Assembly (NCBI GenBank): GCA_963764505.1
Contig: CAVXSP010000001.1
Span: forward strand, 1,116,001 to 1,180,000
Direction of reading: 5' to 3'
Origin: CAVXSP01 sp963764505
GTDB taxonomy: Bacteria > Acidobacteriota > Vicinamibacteria > Vicinamibacterales > SCN-69-37
Length of the DNA stretch: 64,000 nt
Both the position numbers and the translations under genes were made by a program. The notes below the pieces were generated by a model. The model did no database searches, was not told the DNA's origin, and was given only the letters and a program-made list of their open reading frames with translations. Below are positions 18,584 to 27,488 of the stretch, in pieces. How positions within the stretch are numbered: position 1 is the stretch's first letter; each line of letters opens with the position of its first letter.

Positions 18584-21500
18584 ATGATCGATCGCATCGT
18601 CTCCTTCGCGCTCACCCAGCGGTTCCTGGTCGTCGCCTCCGTCCTGTGTCTGATGGGCTGGGGCGTCGTCTCGTTCCGTCACCTGCCGATCGACGCATAC
18701 CCGGACCTCGCGCCGCCGCGGGTGCAGCTCGTGACGCAGTGGCCCGGGCACGCGGCCGAGGAGGTGGAGCGCCTGATCACGATCCCGCTCGAGGTGGAGC
18801 TGAACGGGATCCCGAAGCTCTCGGCCCTGCGGTCGATCTCGCTCTACGGGCTGTCGTCGATCACGATGAACTTCGAGTACGACACCGATCCCTACTTCGC
18901 ACGGGAACAGGTGTTCGAGCGCGTGCCGAACGCGGAGGTGCCCGACGGCGTCTCGCCCGGCATGTCGCCGCTGTTCAGTCCGAGCGGGCTCATCTACCGG
19001 TACACGCTCCTAAGCCCGGATCGGTCCGCGCAGGAGCTGAAGATCCTCGAGGACTGGGTGCTCGAACGGAAGTACCGCGCGATTCAGGGCGTCGCCGACG
19101 ACTCGGGCCTCGGCGGGACGACGATGCAGTACCAGGTGCAGATCGATCCGCGGCGGCTCTTCGCCTTCGGGCTGACCGTCTCCGAGGTCGCCGATCAGCT
19201 GGCGGCGAACAACGCCAACGCAGGCGGCGGCTTCTATCCCCAGGGCGGCCAGTTCTACTACGTCCGCGGCCTCGGCCTGGTGAAGAACGTCGAGGACATC
19301 GGCAACATCGTGCTGGCGAGCCACAACGGCATTCCCGTCTATGTCCGCGACGTCGCGAAGGTCGCGATCGATCACGCACCGCGGCTCGGCCAGTTCGGCT
19401 ACATGGACAACGACGACGCGGTCGAGGGCGTCATCCTCATGCGCGTCGGCGAGCAGGCGCAGGTCGTGCTCAAGCAGGTGGAGGCGCTCACGGACCAGCT
19501 CAACGCGAGCGTCCTGCCGAAGGACGTCAGGATCGTGCCGTTCTACGACCGGACACAGCTCATCGAGGAGACGACCAAGACCGTCGAGCGCAACCTGGCG
19601 CGCGGCATGCTGCTCGTGTTCGTCGTCCTCGGGCTGTTTCTCTTCAGCGTGCGTACTGCGCTCATCGTCGCAGTCACGATTCCGTTCTGCGCTGCTGTTC
19701 TCCTTCATCTGCCTCGACTGGGCGCACATTCCCGCCAACCTGCTCTCGATCGGCGCGATCGACTTCGGGATGATCGTCGACGGCGCGGTCGTCATGGTGG
19801 AGAACATCTTCCGCGAGCTCGTCGAGCGCGACACGGGACCAGCTTCAATCCGTCATCGGTGGTCATCCGGGCGGCCGCGCAAGCGACGTAGAACGCCCGA
19901 TCTTCTATGTCGATCGCCGTCATCATCGCTGCGTACCTGCCCATCTACGTCCTGACCGGCCCGTCCGGACGGCTCTTCCGGCCGATGGCCGACACGATGT
20001 CATTCGCGCTGGTCGGCGTCCTTGATCTGCTCTTTGACGCTGCTGCCGGTCTTGTGCGCCTACTTCCTGCGCAAGCAGGTCAAGCGAGCCCGTCGGTGCC
20101 GTTCTATGAACGGGTACGCGAAGGATACGGCCGGGTGCTCGAAGTCAGCCTGCGGCAGCCCCGTCGGAACCGTCGTAGTGTGCTTGACGTTGTTCGGCGC
20201 GTCGCTGCTCCTCGTGCCGTTCATCGGGGCGGAGTTCATGCCGCATCTGGACGAGGGTGCGCTTTGGGTTCGGGCGACGATGCCGTACACGATCTCGTTC
20301 GACGAAGCATCGAAGCTCGGTCCCCAGGTCCGGCGCATCCTGCGGAGCTTTCCGCAGGTCACGGTTGTCGCGAACGAGCTCGGCCGCCCCGACGACGGCA
20401 CGGACCCGATCGGGTTCTACAACGATGAGTACGACGTGGGGCTCGAGCCGTACGATGACCCCGCCTGGCAGGGCGCCATACGCACGAAGCCCGAGCTCAT
20501 CCAGGCGATCTCCGAGAAACTCGACGCGTTTCCCGGGATCATCTTCAACTACACCCAGCCCGCCGAGGACGCCGTGGACGAAGCCGAGACCGGGCTCAAG
20601 AGCTCGCTGGCGGTCAAGATCTTCGGTCCGGACCTGGAGACGCTCGAAACCAAGGCAGACGCCGTCCGCCGCACGATCGCCAAAGTCCCCGGAATCACGA
20701 ACATCACCGTCGTGCGCGAGCTCGGGCAGCCGAGCCTCACGATCGAGCCCGACCGGGCGAAGATCGCACGCTATGGCGTGAACGTCGCCGACATCAACAC
20801 GCTGATCGAGACGGCGGTTGGGGGCGCGGCCGTGAGTCAGGTGATCCAGGGCGAGCGCCAGTTCGACCTGGTGTTGCGCCTGGAGGAGCCCTTCCGGGCG
20901 AACCTCGAGGCCATCAGCAACCTGCTCATCGCGACGCCCGACGGCCAGCAACTCCCACTCAGGGAGTTCGCAACGATCAAGGATTGGCAAAGGCGCGTCG
21001 TTCATCTACCGGGAGAGCGACTCGCGTTTCATCGGCGTGCAGTTCAGCGTGACGGGCCGGGATCTGGCCAGCGCCGTGCAGGACGCACGGGCTCGCGTCG
21101 CGGCCGCCGTGCCGCTTCCCGCCGGCTACACGTTCGACTGGGGCGGTGAGTACAAGGAGTATCTGGCCGCGCGATCGCAGATGGCCGTCATCATTCCCCT
21201 GACGATCCTGGTCGTCCTGCTGATCCTCTTCGCTCTGTACGGAAACATGAAGTACCCGGCCATCATCATGTTCGGCGTTCTCGTTACCGTGCCCGTCGGC
21301 GGTCTGATCGCCCTCAAGCTGACCGGTACGAATCTCAGCGTCTCGTCCGGCTTCGGGTTCGTCGCCTTGATGGGCGTCGCGGTCCAGACCAGCGTCATCC
21401 TGTATTCGTTCATCAACAAGCTGCGGCTCGAAGGCCGCGACATCGCGACCGCCACGCATGAGGCCTCGCTCCTGCGCCTCCGGCCGATCATGATGGCGGC

Positions 21501-21681
21501 CCTCGTCGCGAGCTTCGGCCTTCTTCCGGCCGCCATTTCGAGTGGCATCGGCAGCGATTCGCAGAAGCCCTTCGCCATCGTGATTGTCGGGGGGCTCGTC
21601 TCCTGCCTCGCGCTGTCCATCTTTCTCGCCCCGGCTCTGTACCTGCTCACGGCCAGGGACAGCGACGTCCTGAAGGTCTGA
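18584..21681 (+). pseudogene. CusA/CzcA-type RND heavy-metal efflux pump, broken by about eight indels
   Basis: The inner-membrane proton-driven pump of the operon. ATG 18584 starts a normal RND N-terminus (MIDRIVSFALTQRFLVVASV, then YPDLAPPRVQL and TQWPGHAAEEVERLIT). The frame is intact to about 19687, then shifts near 19688 (+1), 19837 (-1), 19885, 19909 (+1), 20020 (+1), 20085 (-1), 20168 (+1) and 20981 (+1). Stitching the frames gives a near-complete pump of about 1030 residues: HIPANLLSIGAIDFGMIVDG with the TM4 acidic residues, ICSLTLLPVLCAYFLRKQVK, FIGAEFMPHLDEGALWVRA, and a normal C-terminus to LTARDSDVLKV. Residue conservation is high throughout, so this is either a very recent pseudogene or a stretch of poor consensus sequence. 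As written, no full-length pump can be made. Confidence 0.8.
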
Positions 21682-21728
21682 TGGGGCCGCCCAGGGGAGT
21701 TCCTGATGCGCCCGGCGGCCCGAAGGAG

Positions 21729-21734
21729 TAGAAT
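21729..21734 (+). promoter_or_regulatory. Putative -10 element TAGAAT of the gene at 21741
   Basis: TAGAAT sits exactly 6 nt before GTG 21741. A GGAG overlaps just upstream of it, but the TANNNT-N6-start arrangement fits a leaderless transcript like others in this window. Confidence 0.35.
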
Positions 21735-21740
21735 CGCCTC

Positions 21741-22373
21741 GTGCGCAGCCACGCCCGCGTGGATCTCTACGCCAAGGCCCTGATCGTCGTGGGGTTCGGG
21801 TCGCTGGCCGTGACCGGCGCCATCGTCGATTCCTGGCCCAGGGCGGGCCGGCTCCCGGATGTGGGGTCGCCCGCGATGGCCTCCGTTTCGTCTTCGGTCC
21901 TGACCATGGTCGTCGTGCCCGGCTTCACGTCGACCGCGCTGGCCGGCACGCCATTCACGCTGGCAGGCCCGACCGCCTCCGCTCCGTCGCAGCCGCGGAC
22001 GGTGCAGGTACCGCTCGTTCAGGACCGTCTACCCACCCGGCTTGGCGTACCGCGCGTGCGGACGCAGATGCTCGCGCTGCCGGCGCACCCGGGCGTGCCC
22101 GAGCACGCGTTCGCAGTCGCAAGGCTGCTGCCGCCGCCGGCGGCGGAACCTCGTCGTCTGACCGACGACCTCGCGACGGAATCCCTCGCGTTGAACGAGG
22201 ACGACGGCGGTTTCTTCTCGGGCATGCTGAGGAAGACGAGCAGCTCGGTCAGTCGCACGGGCGCGTCGGTGACCACGTCGGTCGGGAAGGCCGGCAGTTC
22301 GCTCGCCGAGGCCGGCAGCTCGCTCGTGGGCGCCTTCCGGTTCGTTGGAGAGACCGTCAAGCGCGCGTTCTAG
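21741..22373 (+). CDS. Hypothetical secreted or membrane-anchored protein
   Basis: 210 residues, family not recognised. It has an N-terminal membrane segment (ALIVVGFGSLAVTGAIVDSWP), a low-complexity Pro/Val/Ala middle, then an acidic patch (LALNEDDGGFFSGMLRKTSSS) and an amphipathic Ser/Gly/Ala C-terminus (GKAGSSLAEAGSSLVGAFRFVG, about residues 175-205). The C-terminal repeats could associate with a membrane. GTG 21741 is preferred from the TAGAAT hexamer 6 nt upstream. It follows the pump gene by 60 nt but probably has its own promoter. Ends just before an AT-rich hairpin region. Confidence 0.55.
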   Translation: MRSHARVDLYAKALIVVGFGSLAVTGAIVDSWPRAGRLPDVGSPAMASVSSSVLTMVVVPGFTSTALAGTPFTLAGPTASAPSQPRTVQVPLVQDRLPTRLGVPRVRTQMLALPAHPGVPEHAFAVARLLPPPAAEPRRLTDDLATESLALNEDDGGFFSGMLRKTSSSVSRTGASVTTSVGKAGSSLAEAGSSLVGAFRFVGETVKRAF

Positions 22374-22398
22374 CCCCACCCGCTCCAGCCTCTGAGCG

Positions 22399-22415
22399 TG
22401 TAAAAAATTCACACC
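22399..22415. repeat. Imperfect 17-bp palindrome in AT-rich promoter region
   Basis: GTGTAAAAAATTCACAC is symmetrical at most positions (GTGT/ACAC arms with AT-rich centre). It lies at the left edge of an AT-rich island about 105 nt before the TlpA-like start. Position and symmetry fit a transcription-factor operator, but no regulator is identified. Confidence 0.35.
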
Positions 22416-22425
22416 CGATCGAGAA

Positions 22426-22457
22426 AAAAGTGCCCGTTTGGAACTTTGGGTGCTTTT
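22426..22457 (+). terminator. Hairpin with U-rich 3' arm, possible terminator or attenuator
   Basis: AAAAGTGCCC at 22426-22435 pairs with GGGTGCTTTT at 22448-22457 (ten pairs, two of them G-U), loop of 12. The stem ends in a T run. It could end transcription of the 21741 gene or attenuate the TlpA-like gene downstream; being A-rich on one side and T-rich on the other it could work in both directions. Confidence 0.45.
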
Positions 22458-22460
22458 CAT

Positions 22461-22521
22461 CATACGGAAGCTGCGTTACTTTGAGGGAAATCCCTGAAAG
22501 TCCGGAGAAAACTCCCGTATG
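22461..22521 (+). promoter_or_regulatory. Nested-hairpin 5' leader that buries ribosome site and start codon of the TlpA-like gene
   Basis: Three pairings fit together. An outer stem CATACG (22461-22466) with CGTATG (22516-22521) includes the ATG start codon. An inner hairpin pairs ACTTT and AGGG (22478-22487) with CCCT and AAAGT (22492-22501) around an AAAT loop, nine pairs with one G-G mismatch. A short hairpin GGAG (22504-22507) with CTCC (22512-22515), loop AAAA, covers the likely Shine-Dalgarno GGAG. The folded RNA would block translation, so this looks like a cis-regulatory leader (ligand-, protein- or temperature-sensing). I do not recognise it as a known riboswitch class. Confidence 0.5.
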
Positions 22522-23328
22522 TCGGTTGTTCGTAACAATTTGCTGCTCTTCTCGCTCACGTTGGTGCTGGCGGGAGGCAGCCGGATGCTTGCGGACGAGC
22601 CGCGCGGGTTCAAGGACGTTCCGGTCCGGAAGGTGACCGCGGCGTCGTTCAGCGACGCCGAAGTCGACGATCTGATCACCACGCTCGATCGTCTCCTCGA
22701 TTACGACGTGGCCGCGGATCCGAGCGGCGAGGACGCGCGGAACGATCTCTGGACGTTCCGCGAGCGCCTCCAGGCGGGCCGTCTCGAACCCTCGCAGGAG
22801 GGCCGCGTGCTCGAGCATCTGCAGGCGCTCTCGCGCACGCTGCCGGACGTCGCGCCGGCGATTGGCAGAGAGCGGCGGCTCGTCAGCGCCCTGACCGTCG
22901 GCAAGGTGGCCCCGGACATCGTCGGCGCCGATCTCGGGGGCAAGCCGCTGCGTTTGAGCGATTACCGCGGCACGATCGTCGTGCTGGCGTTTTCGGGCGA
23001 GTGGTGCGGCTCGTGCCGCCTCGAGTATCCGTATCTGCGCCTGCTCCAGGACGTCTACAAGAACCGGCCTCTCACGATTCTCAGCGTCGACAGCGATCGG
23101 GATCCGCGCGTGGCCGGCCGCGCGAAGGCCGAGCGCGGCCTGACCTACCGGTCCTGGTGGGATGGCGGTGGCGCGAAGAGCACGGCAGGTCCGATTGCGA
23201 CCGCGTGGGGCGTGATGGGCTGGCCGACCACGTACGTGATCGACCCGCACGGCGTGATCCGCTTCGTCAACCTGCGTCAGGAAGACCTGCTCAAGGCGGT
23301 CAAGCAGCTCATGACGGAGGTCAACTGA
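22519..23328 (+). CDS. TlpA/ResA-like thioredoxin-fold protein (redoxin family)
   Basis: 269 residues: signal peptide or anchor (NNLLLFSLTLVLAGG), a helical spacer of about 100 residues of unknown role, then a redoxin domain from about residue 125 (VGKVAPDIVGADLGGKPLRLSDYRG). The active site is WCGSC (Cys163, Cys166), with the cis-proline loop MGWPTTYVID. Such proteins reduce disulfides in the periplasm, for example in cytochrome c maturation, or act as peroxidase-like enzymes. ATG 22519 follows GGAG by 11 nt, and both lie in the folded leader described at 22461-22521. The 3' end overlaps by 8 nt the convergent cystathionine beta-synthase gene. Confidence 0.82.
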   Translation: MSVVRNNLLLFSLTLVLAGGSRMLADEPRGFKDVPVRKVTAASFSDAEVDDLITTLDRLLDYDVAADPSGEDARNDLWTFRERLQAGRLEPSQEGRVLEHLQALSRTLPDVAPAIGRERRLVSALTVGKVAPDIVGADLGGKPLRLSDYRGTIVVLAFSGEWCGSCRLEYPYLRLLQDVYKNRPLTILSVDSDRDPRVAGRAKAERGLTYRSWWDGGGAKSTAGPIATAWGVMGWPTTYVIDPHGVIRFVNLRQEDLLKAVKQLMTEVN

Positions 23329-24694
23329 GCGCCTTCATCACGTCCGAGCGCGTGATGATGTAGGTTTCTTCGCTCTTGAAGTCGCGCACGAGCACCGCCG
23401 GGTGCTCCGGCGTGAGCATCTGCGCGAGCGCCTCGATCCCCGTCGAGATGTCGGCGAACGGAAACGCCGGCTCCATGATCGTCTCGATCGCGTGCGTGCG
23501 AATCTCAGGCTGCCTCACGAGCTCCGCGTACAGCCGCGATTCGTTGATCGACCCGATGATGCGCCCTTCGGCCGTGATGGGGAGCTGCGAGAAACCGTGC
23601 TCGGTCATCACCTGCGCCGCGTGCGCCACCGTGCTGGCGCGGTCCAGCGCGACGAGCGGCGCGGTCTGCTTCGTCGTCACCAGGTCGCGCGCGGTGAGGC
23701 CGGTGCGCTCGAGAAAGCCCTTCTCGTGCATCCAGTCGTCGTTGAACATCTTGCCCAGGTACCGCGTGCCATGGTCGTGGAAGACGACGACGACCACGTC
23801 GTCGTTCGAGAACCGGTCGCGTAGCTGGAGGAGCCCGGCCATGGCGGCGCCGGCTGAATTGCCGGCGAAAATGCCCTCCTCTCGCGCGATTCGGCGCGTC
23901 ATGATCGCGGCGTCCTTGTCGGTCACCTTCTCGAACCCGTCGATCAGATCGAAGTCGACGTTCCTCGGCAGGAAGTCCTCGCCGATGCCTTCGGTGATGT
24001 AGGGGTAGATCTCGTTCTTGTCGAAGACGCCGGTCTCCTTGTATTTCTTGAACACCGATCCGTACGTGTCGATACCCCAGATCCGCACGCGCGGATTGCG
24101 CTCCTTGAGGAACCGGCCGGCGCCGCTGATCGTGCCGCCCGTCCCGACGCCGCAGACCAGGTGCGTCACCCGGCCACCGGTCTGCTCCCAGATCTCCGGA
24201 CCGGTCTGCTCGTAGTTGGCCTCGCTGTTCGACAGGTTGTCGTACTGGTCGGCCTTCCAGGCGTTCGGGATCTCCCGTGCGAGCCGGGACGAGACCGAAT
24301 AGTAGGACCTGGGATCCTCCGGGTCGACGTTCGTCGGGCAGACGATGACCTCGGCGCCGAATGCCTTGAGGGCGTCGATCTTCTCCTTCGACTGCTTGTC
24401 GGTCGTGGTGAAGACGCAGCGGTAGCCCTTGACGACGGCCGCGATGGCGAGGCCCATGCCCGTGTTGCCGGACGTGCCTTCGACGATCGTGCCGCCCGGC
24501 CGCAGCCGGCCCGCGCGTTCGGCGTCTTCGACCATCTTCAGGGCCATGCGGTCCTTGATCGAATTGCCGGGATTGAACAGTTCGAGCTTGGCGAGCACCT
24601 CCGCGCCGACGAGGCCGCGGGTGAGCCGGGTGATCCGGACGAGCGGCGTGTGGCCGATCGCGTCGAGAATCGTGGCGCAGATCCCGTCGCTCAC
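23321..24694 (-). CDS. Cystathionine beta-synthase / cysteine synthase with C-terminal CBS domains
   Basis: 457 residues. The N-terminal PLP fold-type II domain has the Schiff-base lysine in NPGNSIKDRMA (Lys47), the SGNTG substrate loop (75-79), CGVGTGGTISG phosphate loop and a late NSAGAAMAG segment. The C-terminal third is a pair of CBS motifs (TVAHAAQVMTEHGFSQLPI; later AQMLTPEHPAVLV). It condenses serine or O-acetylserine with homocysteine or sulfide. GTG 24694 is chosen because a perfect TATAAT lies 7 nt upstream on this strand, implying a leaderless mRNA; an open frame continues to 24772 but overlaps the divergent gene. AhcY at 52973 makes homocysteine, so the reverse transsulfuration route is plausible. 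Confidence 0.88.
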   Translation of the reverse strand: MSDGICATILDAIGHTPLVRITRLTRGLVGAEVLAKLELFNPGNSIKDRMALKMVEDAERAGRLRPGGTIVEGTSGNTGMGLAIAAVVKGYRCVFTTTDKQSKEKIDALKAFGAEVIVCPTNVDPEDPRSYYSVSSRLAREIPNAWKADQYDNLSNSEANYEQTGPEIWEQTGGRVTHLVCGVGTGGTISGAGRFLKERNPRVRIWGIDTYGSVFKKYKETGVFDKNEIYPYITEGIGEDFLPRNVDFDLIDGFEKVTDKDAAIMTRRIAREEGIFAGNSAGAAMAGLLQLRDRFSNDDVVVVVFHDHGTRYLGKMFNDDWMHEKGFLERTGLTARDLVTTKQTAPLVALDRASTVAHAAQVMTEHGFSQLPITAEGRIIGSINESRLYAELVRQPEIRTHAIETIMEPAFPFADISTGIEALAQMLTPEHPAVLVRDFKSEETYIITRSDVMKALS

Positions 24695-24701
24695 GCCGGC
24701 G

Positions 24702-24709
24702 ATTATACT
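24702..24709. promoter_or_regulatory. Shared bidirectional -10 region (TATAAT minus strand, TATACT plus strand)
   Basis: The eight bases ATTATACT give TATAAT on the minus strand, 7 nt from GTG 24694, and TATACT on the plus strand, 8 nt from ATG 24718. Only 23 bp separate the two start codons, so neither gene can have a normal leader. The two promoters physically overlap and should exclude each other. Confidence 0.5.
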
Positions 24710-24717
24710 TCTGGGAT

Positions 24718-25413
24718 ATGAGACCTCCCCTGAGCCGGGCGTGGATCCCGCTGCTGCTGGCGGCGGCGACATCGCTGATCGGCGCCGCGCCTCAGAATCA
24801 GAAGGAACTGGACCAGCGCTTCATCGACGCCTGGAAGCAGCAGCCGCGCGTCACCTTCGCGGTTCCGGCAGACGGCGCGAAGGTCGTCATCGTCAAGTTC
24901 AACGACTGGATGTGTCCTGGGTGCAGGTACTGGTACGAGCAGATGAAGCCGGTGCTCGCAAAGTACCAGGCGTCGGCTCCCGGAGCGGTCACGTACGTCG
25001 AGAAGGACTGGCCCTGGAACTCGCAATGCAATCCGGCGGCACAGACGATCCACGGCCACGAAGCGTCCTGCGCGGCGGCGGCCGCCGTGCGGCTGGCGGC
25101 CGATCGCGGCAAACGCGACGCGATGATCGAATGGCTGTACGCGAACCAGCCCGAGACGGAGCCCGCGCGCCAGACGATGCTGGAGCGGGTGAGGGCGAAG
25201 ACGGGGGAGATGCTCGGCATCAAGGACGTCGCGGCCGCGGACTCGTCGAAGCTGCCGGACATTCGGAAGGACATCGAAGCAGGCGTGGCCGCGCAGGTCC
25301 GCTCCACGCCGACGTATTTCATCAACGGGGTTCGCGCCGCCGCTCCCGACGGGAGCACGTTCCCCCTCCACTACATCGAGCTGGCGATTCAGTACGAGCT
25401 GGCGAAGAAGTAG
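24718..25413 (+). CDS. DsbA-like secreted thioredoxin-domain protein
   Basis: 231 residues: signal peptide (WIPLLLAAATSLIGAAPQ), a thioredoxin fold beginning with VVIVKFNDWMCPGCRYWYEQ (active-site CPGC, Cys66-Cys69) and a cis-proline loop VRSTPTYFINGV near the C-terminus. It should form or isomerise disulfides, or act as reductant, outside the cytoplasm; in related bacteria such proteins partner with a VKOR-type oxidase, not seen here. ATG 24718 is 8 nt after TATACT, suggesting a leaderless mRNA. Divergent from the CBS-type enzyme. Confidence 0.85.
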   Translation: MRPPLSRAWIPLLLAAATSLIGAAPQNQKELDQRFIDAWKQQPRVTFAVPADGAKVVIVKFNDWMCPGCRYWYEQMKPVLAKYQASAPGAVTYVEKDWPWNSQCNPAAQTIHGHEASCAAAAAVRLAADRGKRDAMIEWLYANQPETEPARQTMLERVRAKTGEMLGIKDVAAADSSKLPDIRKDIEAGVAAQVRSTPTYFINGVRAAAPDGSTFPLHYIELAIQYELAKK

Positions 25414-25457
25414 CTGCTAGACTGGTTCGGCCAGCGCAAAAGTAGACGAGGAGGCAC

Positions 25458-27488
25458 ATGCCGCGCGCTCTCGGCCTCGCCGCTCTGGTTGTGGTGTGCC
25501 TGGCCGCCCTTCCCGCCGGTTTCCCGCAAGACCAGGCGCCCGGGATCTTCCGCGGCGGCGTGACGCTCGTCAACGTCGACGCCTATCCCCGTCGCGATGG
25601 CCGCGTCGTCGAAGGGCTGCGTCAAGCGGATTTCCAGATCTTCGAGGACGGCGCGCCCCAGAAGATCGACACCTTCGAATTCATCCGCTCCGAGCCGAAC
25701 ACGCCAGATGCCGATCGTCGCGATCCCAACACGAAGGAGGAGGGCGACGAGCTCGCGGCCGACCCGCACAACCGCGTCTTCGTCGTCTATCTCGACACCT
25801 ATCACACGACCTTCGAGGCGTCGGTCGCATCGCGCGGACCGCTGCTCGAGTTCCTCGGCCACACGATCGGCGCAACCGATCTGTTCGGCGTGATGACGCC
25901 CGACACGTCCGCCGGACAGCTCGTGTTCGGACGTCGCCTCGACACGATCGGGAGCGAGCTGACGACGGACGCCGGCTGGGGCCTGCGAGGCCGGCCGATC
26001 TCGCCGGTCGGCCGGCCCGCGATCGAGGAGCAGCTCGAGCAGTGCAGCCGGTCCTCGCTGTACACGGGCGACGCGCTCGTGGCGATGTATCGCGAAGACG
26101 TGATGGAGACGGGGCTGGAGCAGTTGATGGCGCGGCTCCGGGACCTGCGCGACGAGCGGAAGAACATCCTGTTCGTGTCCGAGGGCTGGGTTCCGCTCGA
26201 GCCGCAGACCGGATTCTCCGCGCTGGCGAGCGGTGCCCTGCCGACGGCAGGTCAGGGCCCTGGCGGCACGCTGACGCTGGACCCTCGGCGCGGGATCGCC
26301 CAGGCGCCGTCGTGGTGCGACCAGCAGATTGTCCGCCTCGCGAACATCGACTTCGCCCGGCGATTCCGGGACCTGCTCACGCTGGCAGCCCGGGCGAACG
26401 CCAGCTTCTATACCGTGGACCTCGGCCGATTGAGGACGGGCCTCGCCTCGCCGCAGCCCGGCGTGAGATCGATCGCTGCCGGCGGGCCCGACGAGCTCGC
26501 GCAGGTCATCCTGACGAAGCTCGCGAGACCGAGCACGACCACGCTGCAGAACCTCGCGGAGAACACGGATGGCCGCGCGATTGTCAATACGAACGATCTC
26601 GGGGCCGGACTGCGGCGCATCGTGGACGATCTATCCGAGTACTACCTGCTCGGTTACTCGTCGACGAATCCGGCGCTCGATGGCAAGTACCGGCGCATCG
26701 AGGTGAAGGTGAGTCAGCCCGGGATTTCGGTGGCGGCGAGGCGCGGCTATCTCGCGGAGGCGCCGGACATCCGGCCGGCAGCCCCTGGCTCCGGTCTTGC
26801 CGTACCGGCGCCGGTGGCGGACGCGCTGGGGAGACTGTCCCGTCTCCGCGCCGACGCGGAGCTCTTCACGTACGGCGTCGCCCGCGACGGCAGCCTGGGC
26901 ATCGTCGTCGAGATCTCGAGCAGGGAGGCGGAGCGGGGACAGTGGCACACCGGAGCGGACGTGGAGGCGACGGTCGCCGGCGCGCGTGGCGGCGACCTCG
27001 CGGCCAGGGGACGAATCGAGCCTGGCGCGCGCGGCGCCCTCCTCGAGATCGCCCTGCCGGCCGGTGAGACAGGACCGTGGCGCGTCAACCTCAAGGTCTC
27101 CCATCCGGAGGGCGTCCTGACCGACCGCGTCGAGGTCGCGGGCGGTGAGCCTCCGTCGGGCGCGCTGGTCGGGACGCCGGTCGTGTGGCGGGGCACCGCG
27201 TCCAGCCGGATCCCCTTGCGGCCCGTCGCGGACTTCCAGTTCCGGCGCACCGAGCGCCTGCGCGTCGTGTGGCCGGCCCTGGCGGCGCTCGACAGCCGCG
27301 CGGCGCGTGTGCTCGACCGCCGCGGCGATCCGTTGCCGATACCGGCGACCGTCACCGACAGCGCCGGTGCCGTCGATGTGGACGTCACCCTCGCGCCGTT
27401 GGCGCAGGGCGATTATCTGATCGAGCTGACGGCGAAACAGGGAAGTCGCGCCGAGCGCCGCCTGATCGCCTTCAGGGTCGTCCAGTAG
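25458..27488 (+). CDS. VWFA-related domain secreted protein (acidobacterial TIGR03436 type)
   Basis: 676 residues with a signal peptide (LAALVVVCLAALPAGFPQD), then the TIGR03436-like opening (VTLVNVDAYPRRDGRVVEGLRQADFQIFEDGAPQKI) and a von Willebrand A-like core containing a Rossmann-type VFVVYLDTYHTTF strand and KNILFVSEGW. The MIDAS metal site is not the canonical DxSxS. The C-terminal third (from about residue 450) is beta-rich. Abundant in Acidobacteriota, function unknown, possibly protein binding at the cell surface. GAGGAGG before ATG 25458 makes the start firm. It ends 17 bp into the convergent MFS gene. Confidence 0.85.
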   Translation: MPRALGLAALVVVCLAALPAGFPQDQAPGIFRGGVTLVNVDAYPRRDGRVVEGLRQADFQIFEDGAPQKIDTFEFIRSEPNTPDADRRDPNTKEEGDELAADPHNRVFVVYLDTYHTTFEASVASRGPLLEFLGHTIGATDLFGVMTPDTSAGQLVFGRRLDTIGSELTTDAGWGLRGRPISPVGRPAIEEQLEQCSRSSLYTGDALVAMYREDVMETGLEQLMARLRDLRDERKNILFVSEGWVPLEPQTGFSALASGALPTAGQGPGGTLTLDPRRGIAQAPSWCDQQIVRLANIDFARRFRDLLTLAARANASFYTVDLGRLRTGLASPQPGVRSIAAGGPDELAQVILTKLARPSTTTLQNLAENTDGRAIVNTNDLGAGLRRIVDDLSEYYLLGYSSTNPALDGKYRRIEVKVSQPGISVAARRGYLAEAPDIRPAAPGSGLAVPAPVADALGRLSRLRADAELFTYGVARDGSLGIVVEISSREAERGQWHTGADVEATVAGARGGDLAARGRIEPGARGALLEIALPAGETGPWRVNLKVSHPEGVLTDRVEVAGGEPPSGALVGTPVVWRGTASSRIPLRPVADFQFRRTERLRVVWPALAALDSRAARVLDRRGDPLPIPATVTDSAGAVDVDVTLAPLAQGDYLIELTAKQGSRAERRLIAFRVVQ

